In this document: positions 7,589-16,164 of the stretch, in pieces
Layout of the letters: every line of letters begins with the position of its first letter
How positions within the stretch are numbered: the stretch's first letter is position 1
Origin: Arthrobacter sp. SW1
Lineage (GTDB): Bacteria; Actinomycetota; Actinomycetes; Actinomycetales; Micrococcaceae
Length of the DNA stretch: 64,000 nt
Direction: 5' to 3'
NCBI RefSeq assembly: GCF_001766675.1
Contig: NZ_MJLT01000001.1
Location: 372,001-436,000 of the forward strand
The notes under the pieces: model-generated
Databases searched by the model: none
What the model was told of the DNA's origin: nothing
The model's input: the letters and a program-made list of their open reading frames with translations, nothing else
Translations under genes and position numbers: made by a program

Positions 7589-9016
7589 CTAGGCTCCGGC
7601 AGTCATCGCGGTCCGGGCTTTCCTGAACCGCCATGCAGCCAAGCCCGCCAGGCCGAGCACGCCGACACCCGCAACCGTAATAAGGCCAGAGACAAGATCC
7701 GTGGGCACCAACAGCAGAATGCCGACGTACACCGCTGCTCCCGCACAACATGCCAGGTAGGTGCCCGGCGCCCAACCACCAGCGGCCCGCTTCCTGGCAA
7801 CGGCGAAATAGGCCAGGCCCAGGATGAGGAAGGACACTGCGGAGCTTCCCGCAACGCCAAGCAGGTTCCCCGAAGACGCGGGCCAAAAGGCCAAGGCAGC
7901 GGAAAACACCAGCACCGCCGGCGTCACCACCGACAACCACCAGGTGGCATTGTCCGCGAACAACAGAGTGGAGGCGTTCAAGTAGAGCACGTACCCCATG
8001 GCAGCCAGGGGCATGATCTGTGCCACCGGAATGAGGCTTTCCTTGCCGCCGGCCATGAGGTGCACCACCAGGTTCGCACCGGCAGCGGCAACAACCACGA
8101 TGGCGAGACCGGCGAAGCTTGCCGTGGTCATCGTCGAACGCATCCGGAGCACACGGTCCTGGCCGCGGACTGACATCAGGGCCGGGACCCAGGCATTGTT
8201 CAGCGCGCCCAGCAAAGTCACGGTACCGAGGATGAAAACCTGCACCTTGCCGTAGTCGCCCGAGACGCCCTCGGCGGCAAGCACCGCCAGGAGGAACGGG
8301 GCACCCTGGGTCAACAACATCAGGGCACCTGTATGCGGCAGCGCCGGCAGGCCAATGGCCACGGCCTCGCGCAAGGCTCCCTTGTGCGCGGCCGGCGAGG
8401 ACGGCCTGGCCAGCAGCAAGGACAGGATGGAGCTGAGCAGAACAAGGACGCCGTAGCCCGACATGAAGACGACGGCTTCGGCCCCGAAGAGGAGCATCGC
8501 CAGGAGGCCGCCCACGTAGGCTGCCATGGAGGAGCACAGGCTAAGAGCGACGAACATGACGGGGCGCCCTTGGGCCCGGAGGATGGCCTGGGCCGCCAGG
8601 ACAGAGGCTTGGAGGCCCATCGCCACCAGCGCGATCATGAAGCTGAAAGGCCCACGCCAGACAGTCACGGCGCCGTACGCAAGTGCCGCCAGCACTCCCA
8701 GGAGGAGTCCGCCAAGACTGAGGAAGCCGCTGATGGCGCGCGCCTTGGCCTGCCCCCCGGGTTCGAACCAGGCCTTGGTGATCGCCAACGGCAGGCCGGC
8801 TGATGCCAGGACGACGCCTACCTGGATCACCGAAACGGAGAGGAAGAGCTCCTGCCACTTGCTGTCGCTGTTCAGCAACCGCAGGGCGAAGGGCTGCACG
8901 ATGAAGATGCCGAGGCCCTGCATCAGGGCCCCGGCAAGGTACAGAAGCGAGTTCCGCCCCGTGTTGTGCGTCGCGCCCGCCGCGGTGTGGCCGTCGTCGG
9001 GCGCTGTATTACTCAC
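7589..9016 (-). CDS. polysaccharide flippase-like membrane protein (Wzx/MATE-type fold)
   Basis: This 475-residue protein has about 12-14 evenly spaced hydrophobic helices without large soluble domains. The N-terminal pattern (NSLLYLAGALMQGLGIFIVQPFALRLL) is typical of lipopolysaccharide or polysaccharide repeat-unit flippases. It would move undecaprenyl-linked glycan units across the membrane. The GTG start overlaps the aminotransferase stop by 8 bp, and the frame upstream of it lies inside the aminotransferase gene. Location directly downstream of the nonulosonic acid genes suggests that its cargo contains that sugar. A 163-bp gap to the next gene shows no clear signal. Confidence 0.85.
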   Translation of the reverse strand: MSNTAPDDGHTAAGATHNTGRNSLLYLAGALMQGLGIFIVQPFALRLLNSDSKWQELFLSVSVIQVGVVLASAGLPLAITKAWFEPGGQAKARAISGFLSLGGLLLGVLAALAYGAVTVWRGPFSFMIALVAMGLQASVLAAQAILRAQGRPVMFVALSLCSSMAAYVGGLLAMLLFGAEAVVFMSGYGVLVLLSSILSLLLARPSSPAAHKGALREAVAIGLPALPHTGALMLLTQGAPFLLAVLAAEGVSGDYGKVQVFILGTVTLLGALNNAWVPALMSVRGQDRVLRMRSTMTTASFAGLAIVVVAAAGANLVVHLMAGGKESLIPVAQIMPLAAMGYVLYLNASTLLFADNATWWLSVVTPAVLVFSAALAFWPASSGNLLGVAGSSAVSFLILGLAYFAVARKRAAGGWAPGTYLACCAGAAVYVGILLLVPTDLVSGLITVAGVGVLGLAGLAAWRFRKARTAMTAGA

Positions 9017-10160
9017 CGGTGAGGGCAAGCCACTCGAGGACACGGTCGATGACCCGCTGCTGGTCTTCGGGCGTGAGGTCCGTGGAACACGGCAGGGACA
9101 GGCCCCGCGCGAAGAGGTCCTCGCCCACGCTTCCGCCAACCCGGGCCTCGTCCTTCAGCGGCGGCTGCATGTGCAGCGGGCGCCACAGCGAACGGGACTC
9201 GATGTTGGCTTCGGCGAGGAAGTCCTGGAGCTCGTCTCTGGCGCTGGCCCCGCGGGATGCAGGCACCTGGACCGAGTAGAGCCAGTAGGTGGATTCCTGG
9301 CCCGGCAGGTTCGGAGGTGTCTGGATTTCCGTACCGGCGAAAGCATCGTTGTAACGCTTGGCGATGGCGCGCTTGGCGGCAACGAAGCCATCCAGGCGTT
9401 CGAGCTGGGCCACACCCAGGGCAGCCGCGATGTTCGTCAACCGGTAGTTGAAGCCGATCTCGTCATGCAGGTAGCCGCGGTCAGGCTGGCGGGCCTGTGT
9501 GGAGAGGTGCTTGGCACGGCGGGCCAGTTCCTCGTCGTTGGTGGTGAACATGCCGCCGCCGCCGGTGGTCATGATCTTGTTTCCGTTGAAGGAGAACGCA
9601 CCCATGTCGCCGACGGTACCGACGTGGCGGCCGGCCAGCGGGCCGGACGTCCAGGTGGCACCCAGTGCTTCCGCGGCATCCTCAATCACGACCATGCCGT
9701 AGTCGCGGGCAAGCTCGACGGCGGCAGCCGCGTCCGCGGGCTGGCCGAGGATGTGGACAATCTCGATCGCCTTGGGCAGCTTCTCGCCGGAAGCCTTCCG
9801 CCGTTCAAGCTCGGCACGCAGCTTCGGGACATCCATGCACCAGGACTCGGCATCCGAGTCCACCAGCAGCAGCTCGGCAAACTGGTAGGACGCCGCATTG
9901 GAGCTGGCCATGAAGGTGAAGTCGGAAACTGCCACCATGTCGCCAGGCTGGATGTCCGCCAACCGCATCGCGATGTGCAGCGCCGCCGTACCGGAAGCGC
10001 ACGCCACGGCGTACTTCGCACCGACATACTCGGCAAAACGCTTCTCGAAGTCACTGACGAAGTGTCCGACCGAGGAGACGAAGCCGCTGCTGATGGCTTC
10101 GTTCATCAGGGCAGCTTCGCGCTCACCGATATTCGGAATGGCAAGGGGTACTCGCGACAC
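9009..10160 (-). CDS. legC: DegT/DnrJ/EryC1 sugar aminotransferase, LegC-like
   Basis: This 383-residue PLP-dependent sugar aminotransferase carries the family marks: ACASGTAALHIAM in the cofactor region, VIEDAAEALGA, and FSFNGNKIMTTGGGG with the Schiff-base lysine. In legionaminic acid synthesis LegC aminates the 4-keto sugar made by LegB. The gene follows the dehydratase gene after about 19 bp and is followed with an 8-bp overlap by the flippase. The family also serves other dideoxy-aminosugars, so the LegC assignment relies on the neighbouring 2-epimerase, NeuB-type synthase and CMP-sugar synthetase. Confidence 0.87.
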   Translation of the reverse strand: MSRVPLAIPNIGEREAALMNEAISSGFVSSVGHFVSDFEKRFAEYVGAKYAVACASGTAALHIAMRLADIQPGDMVAVSDFTFMASSNAASYQFAELLLVDSDAESWCMDVPKLRAELERRKASGEKLPKAIEIVHILGQPADAAAAVELARDYGMVVIEDAAEALGATWTSGPLAGRHVGTVGDMGAFSFNGNKIMTTGGGGMFTTNDEELARRAKHLSTQARQPDRGYLHDEIGFNYRLTNIAAALGVAQLERLDGFVAAKRAIAKRYNDAFAGTEIQTPPNLPGQESTYWLYSVQVPASRGASARDELQDFLAEANIESRSLWRPLHMQPPLKDEARVGGSVGEDLFARGLSLPCSTDLTPEDQQRVIDRVLEWLALTGE

Positions 10161-10179
10161 AGGGTGCCTTTCTGGCGTC

Positions 10180-11187
10180 TTAGCGGGCGTACTTGGCGGC
10201 AGCGGCGGCGTCTACGCCACGGGCTTCGATCCATTCGGCGGTCCGGCGCAGGCCTTCTTCAAGGTCGACCTGCGGAGCCCAGCCGAGTTCGGCGAGTGCC
10301 TGGGAAGGATCGGACAGCAGGTGCATCACTTCGCTGGCTTCGGGGCGGACGCGGATGTCTTCCGTGATGATCTCCGCGTTGGAACCGGTGACCTTGGCGG
10401 CCATCTCGACCAGCTCGCCGATGCTCACGTCGTAGCCCGTACCGAGCTGGATGACCTGGCCTTCCAGCGGGATCTGCGCGGTCGCGGCCTTGAAGAAGCC
10501 GTCTGCGGTGTCCGTGACGAAGGTGAAGTCGCGGCGCGGGGTGAGGGATCCGAGGTGGATCTTCTCGGCGCCGGCGATCATCTGCTGGAGCACCGTGGGG
10601 ATGACGGCACGGGCGGACTGGCGGGGACCGTAGGTGTTGAACGGGCGCAGTACGACCACCGGGGTCTGGAAGGAGCTGGCCCAGGCTTCGCAGAGCTTGT
10701 CCGCGGCGATCTTGGTGGCGCTGTACGGGGACTGTCCGCGCAGCTCATTGTCGATCGTGATCGGAACGGTCTTCGGGGTGCCGTACACCTCGGAGGTGGA
10801 GGTGTTGACGAGCCGCGGAACATCGTGGCGGCGCACGCCTTCGAGGACGTTCAAGGTGCCCACGACATTGGTCTCCACGTAGGAACGGGGAGCCTGGTAG
10901 GAGTACGGGATCGCAATAAGAGCCGCGAGGTGGAGGACGACGTCGGAGCCCTTGACGAGGTCGGACACGAATTCGGCATCGCGGATGTCGCCGAGCTGCA
11001 GGTCGACGGCGTCGCGCTCTTCGGGGCTGAGGTCGTCAAGCCAGCCGTAGGAGCCGTTCGAGTTGTAGACGCACAGGGCGCGGACGTTGGCGCCTTCTGC
11101 GATCAAGCGCTGGGTGACGTGGCTGCCGATGAAGCCATCGGCACCCGTGACAACCACTGTCTTGCCTTTAATGTCTTCGTAATTCAT
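10180..11187 (-). CDS. legB: NAD-dependent NDP-GlcNAc 4,6-dehydratase (SDR), LegB-like
   Basis: The 335-residue extended short-chain dehydrogenase/reductase has the nucleotide motif TGADGFIGSH near the N-terminus, NTSTSEVYG, and the YSATK catalytic Tyr-Lys pair followed by RPFNTYGPRQ. LegB enzymes take the nucleotide-GlcNAc to the 4-keto-6-deoxy sugar, the first committed step. The ATG start gives MNYEDIKGKTVVVTG, matching usual LegB N-termini, with AAAGG about 11 nt upstream. A GTG three codons earlier overlaps the previous stop as GTGA and is the alternative. The preceding nucleotidyltransferase suggests a GDP-sugar route as in Campylobacter. Confidence 0.88.
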   Translation of the reverse strand: MNYEDIKGKTVVVTGADGFIGSHVTQRLIAEGANVRALCVYNSNGSYGWLDDLSPEERDAVDLQLGDIRDAEFVSDLVKGSDVVLHLAALIAIPYSYQAPRSYVETNVVGTLNVLEGVRRHDVPRLVNTSTSEVYGTPKTVPITIDNELRGQSPYSATKIAADKLCEAWASSFQTPVVVLRPFNTYGPRQSARAVIPTVLQQMIAGAEKIHLGSLTPRRDFTFVTDTADGFFKAATAQIPLEGQVIQLGTGYDVSIGELVEMAAKVTGSNAEIITEDIRVRPEASEVMHLLSDPSQALAELGWAPQVDLEEGLRRTAEWIEARGVDAAAAAKYAR

Positions 11188-11192
11188 GGTTA

Positions 11193-12251
11193 TCACTGGC
11201 CTTTCGCTGTTGCTAGGTCTTTGGGAGTGCCGACGTCGATCCAGTCCGAGTCAATGGGCCAGGCGGCCACGGTTTTGGACTCGTCAATGCAGGCTTTGAC
11301 AAGTTCGGGCATGGAGTACGGCTCCATGTAGGGAACCATCGCCAAGGCTTCGGGAGACACCGCGTAGATTCCGGTGCTGATTTCGAATTCAACGGTGGGT
11401 TTCTCCACCACGGAACTGATGGAGCGGTCATCCCCGATCTCAAGGACGCCGAAGGGAACCTGGTGCGTGTACGGCCGGGCCGCGACCGTCACCGCGGCAC
11501 CCTTCGCCTCGTGGAAGGCGAGCAGCTCGGCGGCCGAGTACCGGACCATGAGGTCGGCGTTGGTGACAATGACGGGTTCGCTGATTTCCTTGGCCTCGTG
11601 GTGCAGCAGACCGAGGGCGCCGGCGGTGTTCAGCGGCTTCTCGGGGTCCTCGTGAAGGTACTTGATGCTGCAGCCGAGGCGGGATCCGTCGCCCAGGTGG
11701 TCCATGATCTTTCCGGCGAGGTAGGCCACCGAAACATAGATGTTGGTGATGCCGGATTCCACCAGCCCAAGGATGATCCACTCGATGATCGTGCGGTCCG
11801 CGACGGTCATCAGGGGCTTGGGCGTGTCCTTCGTCAGGGCACCGAGGCGGGTGCCCTTTCCGCCGGCCATGATCACGGCGATGTTCTTGAGCGGCTTCCG
11901 TCCGACAATGTCGGTGAGGGTGTGCAGTCCGACCAGGGTTCCGCCGTCATCCACGACCGGAACTTCGCTGATGCGCAGGCTGCGCATGAGGTCGAGCACC
12001 GAGGCGCGGGTGGCATCCCGGCCGACCACATGCGGATTGCTGTTGGCGTACTGCAGCACCTTGGAATCGAGCTGGGCACCGCGGAGAAGGCCACGGCGGA
12101 TGTCGCCGTCGGTCAGGACACCGTGGAGGACGCCGTCGTTGTTTGTCACCAGAGCTATGGCGGACGCCCCGCGGTCGATCGCTTCCAGAGCTTCCCGTAC
12201 TGTGGCTTCGGGGCCGATGCAGACCTTGCTCAGGGGGCCCTCAATAGTCAT
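11193..12251 (-). CDS. ptmE: CBS-domain nucleotidyltransferase, PtmE-like sugar-phosphate activating enzyme
   Basis: The 352-residue protein fuses two CBS motifs (about residues 1-120, including VTNNDGVLHGVLTDGDIRR and VPVVDDGGTLVG) to a nucleotidyltransferase domain from about 127 with the signature MAGGKGTRL and VTNADLMV. Its layout matches PtmE of Campylobacter jejuni, which makes GDP-glucosamine for the legionaminic acid route. The CBS pair may sense nucleotides. The ATG overlaps the legG stop as ATGA, and its stop overlaps or abuts the legB start. The exact sugar substrate is inferred from that precedent. Confidence 0.83.
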   Translation of the reverse strand: MTIEGPLSKVCIGPEATVREALEAIDRGASAIALVTNNDGVLHGVLTDGDIRRGLLRGAQLDSKVLQYANSNPHVVGRDATRASVLDLMRSLRISEVPVVDDGGTLVGLHTLTDIVGRKPLKNIAVIMAGGKGTRLGALTKDTPKPLMTVADRTIIEWIILGLVESGITNIYVSVAYLAGKIMDHLGDGSRLGCSIKYLHEDPEKPLNTAGALGLLHHEAKEISEPVIVTNADLMVRYSAAELLAFHEAKGAAVTVAARPYTHQVPFGVLEIGDDRSISSVVEKPTVEFEISTGIYAVSPEALAMVPYMEPYSMPELVKACIDESKTVAAWPIDSDWIDVGTPKDLATAKGQ

Positions 12252-13417
12252 AGATTCAGCTCTCCAGCGGTTATATCAACAAATGTCTTGCTCAGCCCGG
12301 TCGCAGGACTTTCCACGACGACTTTCCCGATGAGCCCGGCAGCATGTGAATTCCCGTATGGGTTGGTCACGTGGCGGCTCATCTCGCGGAATTCCTCGCC
12401 CAAAGCCTTTCCAATACTAACGCGAATATCCTGCCGCTCGTCGCGGCAGTGAATGACGTTGGCGCCGTGTTCCCTCCCCCGCTGCCTGTCGCCGACATTG
12501 ACGACCGGCACTCCGAAGCTCGCTGCTTCGAGGATTCCCGAGGACGAATTGCCGATCAGGGCCTGGACCGTTGCCATCACACGGGGGTAGAGCGGACCGA
12601 GGCTTTCGCGGATCACAACGCCCGGCACGGACTGCGCTTCGATCTCCTTCAGCACGGCAATGATGTCCTCCCGGCCGGTATCAAATCCCGGGTACGTGAG
12701 AATTGCCGTTCCTGCCTGGCTGATGCTTTCCTCGAAGACCTGGCGGGCCAGCTCGCCCGCGTTGCCCTGCATCTCAGCGGTGGGCGGGTGGTAGGTCACC
12801 AGGACCAGGGGCTGCTGGAGGGGAACGCCGAACTCGGCCTCGAATTCGGCAGCGTCCATCGGCACCGGGTCCGCAAAACGGTCCAGGCCGGGAGCGCCGG
12901 TCTGGTGGATCCGGTCCGCGGACTCCCCGAGTTGCGCCACCCGCCGTGCGGCGCCGGCCGTGGCCACGCAGTGCTGGTCGGCAAGCTTGGTCACGGCGTG
13001 CCGGACGCGTTCGTCAAGGGCACCCTCGGTGACCTCGCCGCCGTGCAGGTGGATCAGACGCACCCCGTTGAGGATGAACGGCGGGAGCACGTACAGCAGT
13101 TCCCAGCGGTCGCCGAGGACGACGACCGCGTCAGGCGCAACGCTTCCCACCAGGTCAGCCATGCGGGCTGACAGCTCCGCACCCGTGCGCGCCTGGCTTT
13201 CCGCGGTCGGTTCGCCCAGGTACAGGCCCACCTCATGGTGCGTGAAACTGCCGTCCGCCAGGCCCGTCTCCAGCAGCCGTTCCCGGGCGGTACCGTCCGG
13301 GAACCCGATCGCCGTGGCGATGTGGAGTTCGACGGCGTCATCCGCAGCGAGCGCCTGGAGCACAGGACCCAGGGGAAACAGGTCAGCCCGTGTGCCGACA
13401 AAAGCCAGTACCCGCAT
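12248..13417 (-). CDS. legG: hydrolysing UDP-GlcNAc-type 2-epimerase, NeuC/LegG-like
   Basis: The 389-residue protein is a UDP-GlcNAc 2-epimerase homologue: FVGTRADLFPL at the N-terminus, VLGDRWELL, HLHGGEVTEGALDERVRHAVTKL, TYHPPT, and the C-terminal GNSSSGILEAASFGVPVVNVGDRQRGR nucleotide-binding pattern (given here in part of its length). Hydrolysing members release the nucleotide and invert C2 to give the mannosamine-type sugar used by NeuB-type synthases. It begins one base after the legI stop and overlaps the next gene by 4 bp. The GGE in HLHGGEVTEG is the pattern of NeuC-type enzymes. Confidence 0.9.
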   Translation of the reverse strand: MRVLAFVGTRADLFPLGPVLQALAADDAVELHIATAIGFPDGTARERLLETGLADGSFTHHEVGLYLGEPTAESQARTGAELSARMADLVGSVAPDAVVVLGDRWELLYVLPPFILNGVRLIHLHGGEVTEGALDERVRHAVTKLADQHCVATAGAARRVAQLGESADRIHQTGAPGLDRFADPVPMDAAEFEAEFGVPLQQPLVLVTYHPPTAEMQGNAGELARQVFEESISQAGTAILTYPGFDTGREDIIAVLKEIEAQSVPGVVIRESLGPLYPRVMATVQALIGNSSSGILEAASFGVPVVNVGDRQRGREHGANVIHCRDERQDIRVSIGKALGEEFREMSRHVTNPYGNSHAAGLIGKVVVESPATGLSKTFVDITAGELNL

Positions 13418-13418
13418 A

Positions 13419-14471
13419 TCAGGCGAGGTCTTCCCCGAGCAGTGCCGAGCCGGAAGCCACAGGCCGGGCCGCAGTCTTGCCGATCACCAGGGCCGACGGC
13501 GCGAGCCCGCCTTCGGGCCGGAGGATCGCAACGTCGTCGGCCGTGATCACCGCGCCGGCGGGAATGTCGCGCGCAGCGTGGTACGAACGGCGCACCAGGG
13601 AGGCGTTGGCTTCTTCGCTCGGCATCCGGCGCTTCCGTCCGTCGCCGAGGGCGGCGTGCGCTTCGCGCACGGAGCGGACATAGTCGGCGAACTCCGCCTT
13701 CTCCAGGGACGCCGAGTGGTCGGGGCCGTTGCGGGTCTTGTCCGTGGTGATGTGCTTTTCCAGCAGCGTGGAGCCGAGTGCGGTGGCGGCAATGGCCGTT
13801 ACCGCACCGGGGGTGTGGTCTGACCAGCCGACCTCGACGCCGAACTCCTCCCGGAGGGCGGGAATGGCACGCAGGTTGGCTTCCTCGAGCGGGGCCGGGT
13901 AGGCGGAAACGCAGTGCAGCAACACGGTTGCCGGGGCCTTGGCGGTAGCCTCAAGCGCCGCTGCGATTTCTTCGCGCGTACCCATTCCGGTGGAAACGAT
14001 CATGGGGATCCCGAATTCCGCGATCGCGGAAAGGTACGGCGTATTGGTCAGCTCGCCGGAACCGATCTTCAGGCCCGGGACGCCCAGCTCAGCCAGCATG
14101 AGGGCGCTGTCATAGTCGAAAGGGGTGGAGAGGAAAGTGATCCCGCGTTCCTCGCAGTGGTCGCGCAGCTCCTTCCACGCAGCTTCTGGAAGCGTCAGGC
14201 GCGCCAGCATCTCCGACTGCGACTCCGCAAAGCCGGCCTTCTTCTGGTACGGGGTGGTTCCGGCGGAGCTGGTGACCAGTGCCTCCGGCTTGAAGGTCTG
14301 GAACTTGACGGCGTTCGCGCCGGTGTCGGCAGCCAGGTCGATGAGTTCATGCGCGACGGCGACATCGCCGTCGTGGTTCACGCCGGCTTCCGCGATAACG
14401 AAGATTTCCTCCGCCGGGCCGATGCTGTGGCTGCCGAAACGTACAGAAGCGGGACGCTGGTCATCCGTCAA
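13419..14471 (-). CDS. legI: NeuB-family nonulosonic (legionaminic) acid synthase with SAF domain
   Basis: The 350-residue protein condenses phosphoenolpyruvate with a six-carbon amino sugar to form the nine-carbon acid. NeuB marks are IAEAGVNHDGD, AVKFQTFKPEALV, STPFDYDSA, LKIGSGELTN, VSTGM, GWSDHTPG and EKHITTDKTRNGPDH, followed by a C-terminal SAF (antifreeze-like) domain from about residue 285. The only reasonable start is TTG, whose TTGA overlaps the stop of the upstream acetyltransferase gene; AAAGG lies about 9 nt before it, and no in-frame ATG or GTG exists near the N-terminus. LegI rather than sialic or pseudaminic acid synthase is inferred from the LegB-LegC-PtmE set. Confidence 0.92.
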   Translation of the reverse strand: MTDDQRPASVRFGSHSIGPAEEIFVIAEAGVNHDGDVAVAHELIDLAADTGANAVKFQTFKPEALVTSSAGTTPYQKKAGFAESQSEMLARLTLPEAAWKELRDHCEERGITFLSTPFDYDSALMLAELGVPGLKIGSGELTNTPYLSAIAEFGIPMIVSTGMGTREEIAAALEATAKAPATVLLHCVSAYPAPLEEANLRAIPALREEFGVEVGWSDHTPGAVTAIAATALGSTLLEKHITTDKTRNGPDHSASLEKAEFADYVRSVREAHAALGDGRKRRMPSEEANASLVRRSYHAARDIPAGAVITADDVAILRPEGGLAPSALVIGKTAARPVASGSALLGEDLA

Positions 14472-15157
14472 TGTGCTGGGCCTTTCGTAGGGGTAAGTCG
14501 CCGGGCGGGCACTCCAACATATGTTGCCACACCCTCCAAATCGCCGGTCGCCACGGCCCCGGCGCCAAGGACCGCGTGATCGCCGACGCGGACCCCTGGA
14601 AGCACCCTGGCTCCCGAGCCGACGAACACCTGGCTGCCTATGGCCGCAGCGCCCAGGAGCACCGCGCCCGGGGCAACATGTGCAGCCGCCCCGGTATGGC
14701 AGTCGTGTTCGACGATTGCACCGGTGTTGATGATGGAAGCTTCGCCCACCTGCGCGAGCGGCCCGATGTGGGCATGTTCACAGATCTGGCTCAGCGGTCC
14801 GAGCACCGCTGTGGAATCCACGGTCGAGCTCGCCGAAACGAGCGCTCCGGTAAGCCCCTCGAATCGCGGGTCGGCCGACACGGCGGCAGCGATCCGGGCC
14901 CGCACCGCATTGGCTCCGATTCCGATGGTGACCGAAAGCGATTCCCGCGCCGCGAAGTCCAAAGCCGCGGCGTCGTCGTCGAACATCTCCGGCAAGCTGC
15001 CATCGGCATTCCGGAAGACCTCCATCCCGGGGAAGGAACCCGTGGCCGGCACCAGCGAACGGTCACTGACGGCCGCGATCCGGTCGCCCCTTCCCCTGAT
15101 CACCGAGGCAAGGCTCTTGGCGTGCCCTGACGCTCCGAGAATGAGCCAAGAATTCAT
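14468..15157 (-). CDS. neuD: NeuD/PglD-family sugar O- or N-acetyltransferase
   Basis: The 229-residue protein has an N-terminal Rossmann-like segment (MNSWLILGASGHAKSLASV) and a C-terminal left-handed beta-helix of hexapeptide repeats ending in TYVGVPARRL. This is the NeuD/PglD architecture; such enzymes acetylate the 4-amino group or hydroxyls of bacillosamine- or nonulosonic-acid precursors, so it may fill the LegH step. The ATG was chosen because GGGGG lies 4 nt upstream; 13 more codons are open before it. It is the first gene of the operon, downstream of a TATGAT -10 element. Confidence 0.87.
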   Translation of the reverse strand: MNSWLILGASGHAKSLASVIRGRGDRIAAVSDRSLVPATGSFPGMEVFRNADGSLPEMFDDDAAALDFAARESLSVTIGIGANAVRARIAAAVSADPRFEGLTGALVSASSTVDSTAVLGPLSQICEHAHIGPLAQVGEASIINTGAIVEHDCHTGAAAHVAPGAVLLGAAAIGSQVFVGSGARVLPGVRVGDHAVLGAGAVATGDLEGVATYVGVPARRLTPTKGPAH

Positions 15158-15196
15158 GAAACCCCCGGGAGTGTGGATCGGCCAGACGACTTTCAC

Positions 15197-15202
15197 ATCA
15201 TA
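15197..15202 (-). promoter_or_regulatory. putative -10 element of the leg operon
   Basis: TATGAT (minus strand) matches TATAAT at five of six bases and lies about 40 bp before the neuD ATG in the divergent gap to legF. No good -35 is seen at the expected distance (GCCGAG). A TACTGT hexamer at 15258-15263 on the plus strand could be the -10 for legF. Confidence 0.45.
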
Positions 15203-15306
15203 CGCAGGCGCGTCCTCGGCCTCGGCAGGCTCCCGCGGGCCGGGCCACCGGGACGGGTACTGTGGTAGCTACGCATAACCCATCGATCAACGAGGTTGAA
15301 ACGACT

Positions 15307-16095
15307 TTGAACGAGAACGCGTCCCGCCCGAAAGTACTCGCGGTCATCCCTGCGCGCGGAGGTTCCAAAGGGCTCCCCGGGAAGAACATCCGGCCGCTCT
15401 TCGGCAAACCCTTGATCGCCCACACTGTGACGCTGGCCGGGCAGCTCGGCGACAACGTCCGCTGCATCGTCTCCACCGACGACCAGGACATTGCCGCGGC
15501 GGCCGCCGCGGCGGGGGCTGACGTCCCGTTCATCCGTCCCGCGGAACTCGCCAATGACACCGCTCCCATGGGCGCGGTGCTCCGGCACGCGCTCGAGACG
15601 ATGGAAGACATGGACGGCACGTCCTACGACATGGTGCTCCTGTTGGATCCGACGAGCCCCACCCGGACCCTCGAGAACGTGCTCGAAGCGATTTCATTGC
15701 TGGCGGGCAAGCCAGGGCTCGATGGCGTCATTGCCGTCTCCGAGCCGTCGTTCAACCCGTTGTGGGTCGGAGTGAAGCCCGGTGCCGAGGACAGCGAAGT
15801 CCTGGAGCGCTACTTCACCGAAGGAACCGGCGTGGTCCGCCGCCAGGACGTTCCCCGCTTCCTGCGCATCAACGGCAGCTTCTATGTGTGGCGGGCGGAA
15901 TTCATCCGCCGGCTGGAGAACAGCTGGTTCGACGAAGGCCGCCACGGCTACATCGAAATCCCCGAATCCCAGGCCTTCAGCATCGACGATGAGTTCGAGT
16001 TCGAGCTGATCCGCGCCGCGGTCCAGGCCGGTGTGGCGCCCCTGCCCGGACACGAAGCCGTTGAACCCGCCGTGTCGGGCGAAAGCCCTGCCTGA
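15307..16095 (+). CDS. legF: CMP-N-acetylneuraminic/legionaminic acid synthetase (cytidylyltransferase)
   Basis: The protein (262 residues from the chosen start) has the CMP-sugar synthetase pattern: VIPARGGSKGLPGKNI near the N-terminus, STDDQDIA, LLLDPTSPTR and the C-terminal IDDEFEFELIRAA. It activates the nine-carbon acid with CTP for transfer. A TTG start is preferred because GAGG lies about 11 nt upstream and because the homologous N-terminus begins just after it. A GTG 15 codons earlier (15262) lies inside the proposed -10 TACTGT. It is divergent from the operon that makes its substrate and ends before a strong inverted repeat. Confidence 0.88.
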   Translation: MNENASRPKVLAVIPARGGSKGLPGKNIRPLFGKPLIAHTVTLAGQLGDNVRCIVSTDDQDIAAAAAAAGADVPFIRPAELANDTAPMGAVLRHALETMEDMDGTSYDMVLLLDPTSPTRTLENVLEAISLLAGKPGLDGVIAVSEPSFNPLWVGVKPGAEDSEVLERYFTEGTGVVRRQDVPRFLRINGSFYVWRAEFIRRLENSWFDEGRHGYIEIPESQAFSIDDEFEFELIRAAVQAGVAPLPGHEAVEPAVSGESPA

Positions 16096-16124
16096 GTCCC
16101 CCTGCCACGGGATGTCCAAACAGA

Positions 16125-16159
16125 AAGTGCCCGCTGCCTTGTGAAGGCAGCGGGCACTT
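16125..16159 (-). terminator. inverted-repeat terminator between legF and the 348-residue gene
   Basis: Perfect 16-bp arms (16125-16140 and 16144-16159) flank a 3-nt loop. On the minus strand the stem is followed by TTCTGTTT, so it best serves the minus-strand gene at 16165-17211; it can also slow plus-strand transcription from legF. Confidence 0.8.
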
Positions 16160-16164
16160 CCGGT

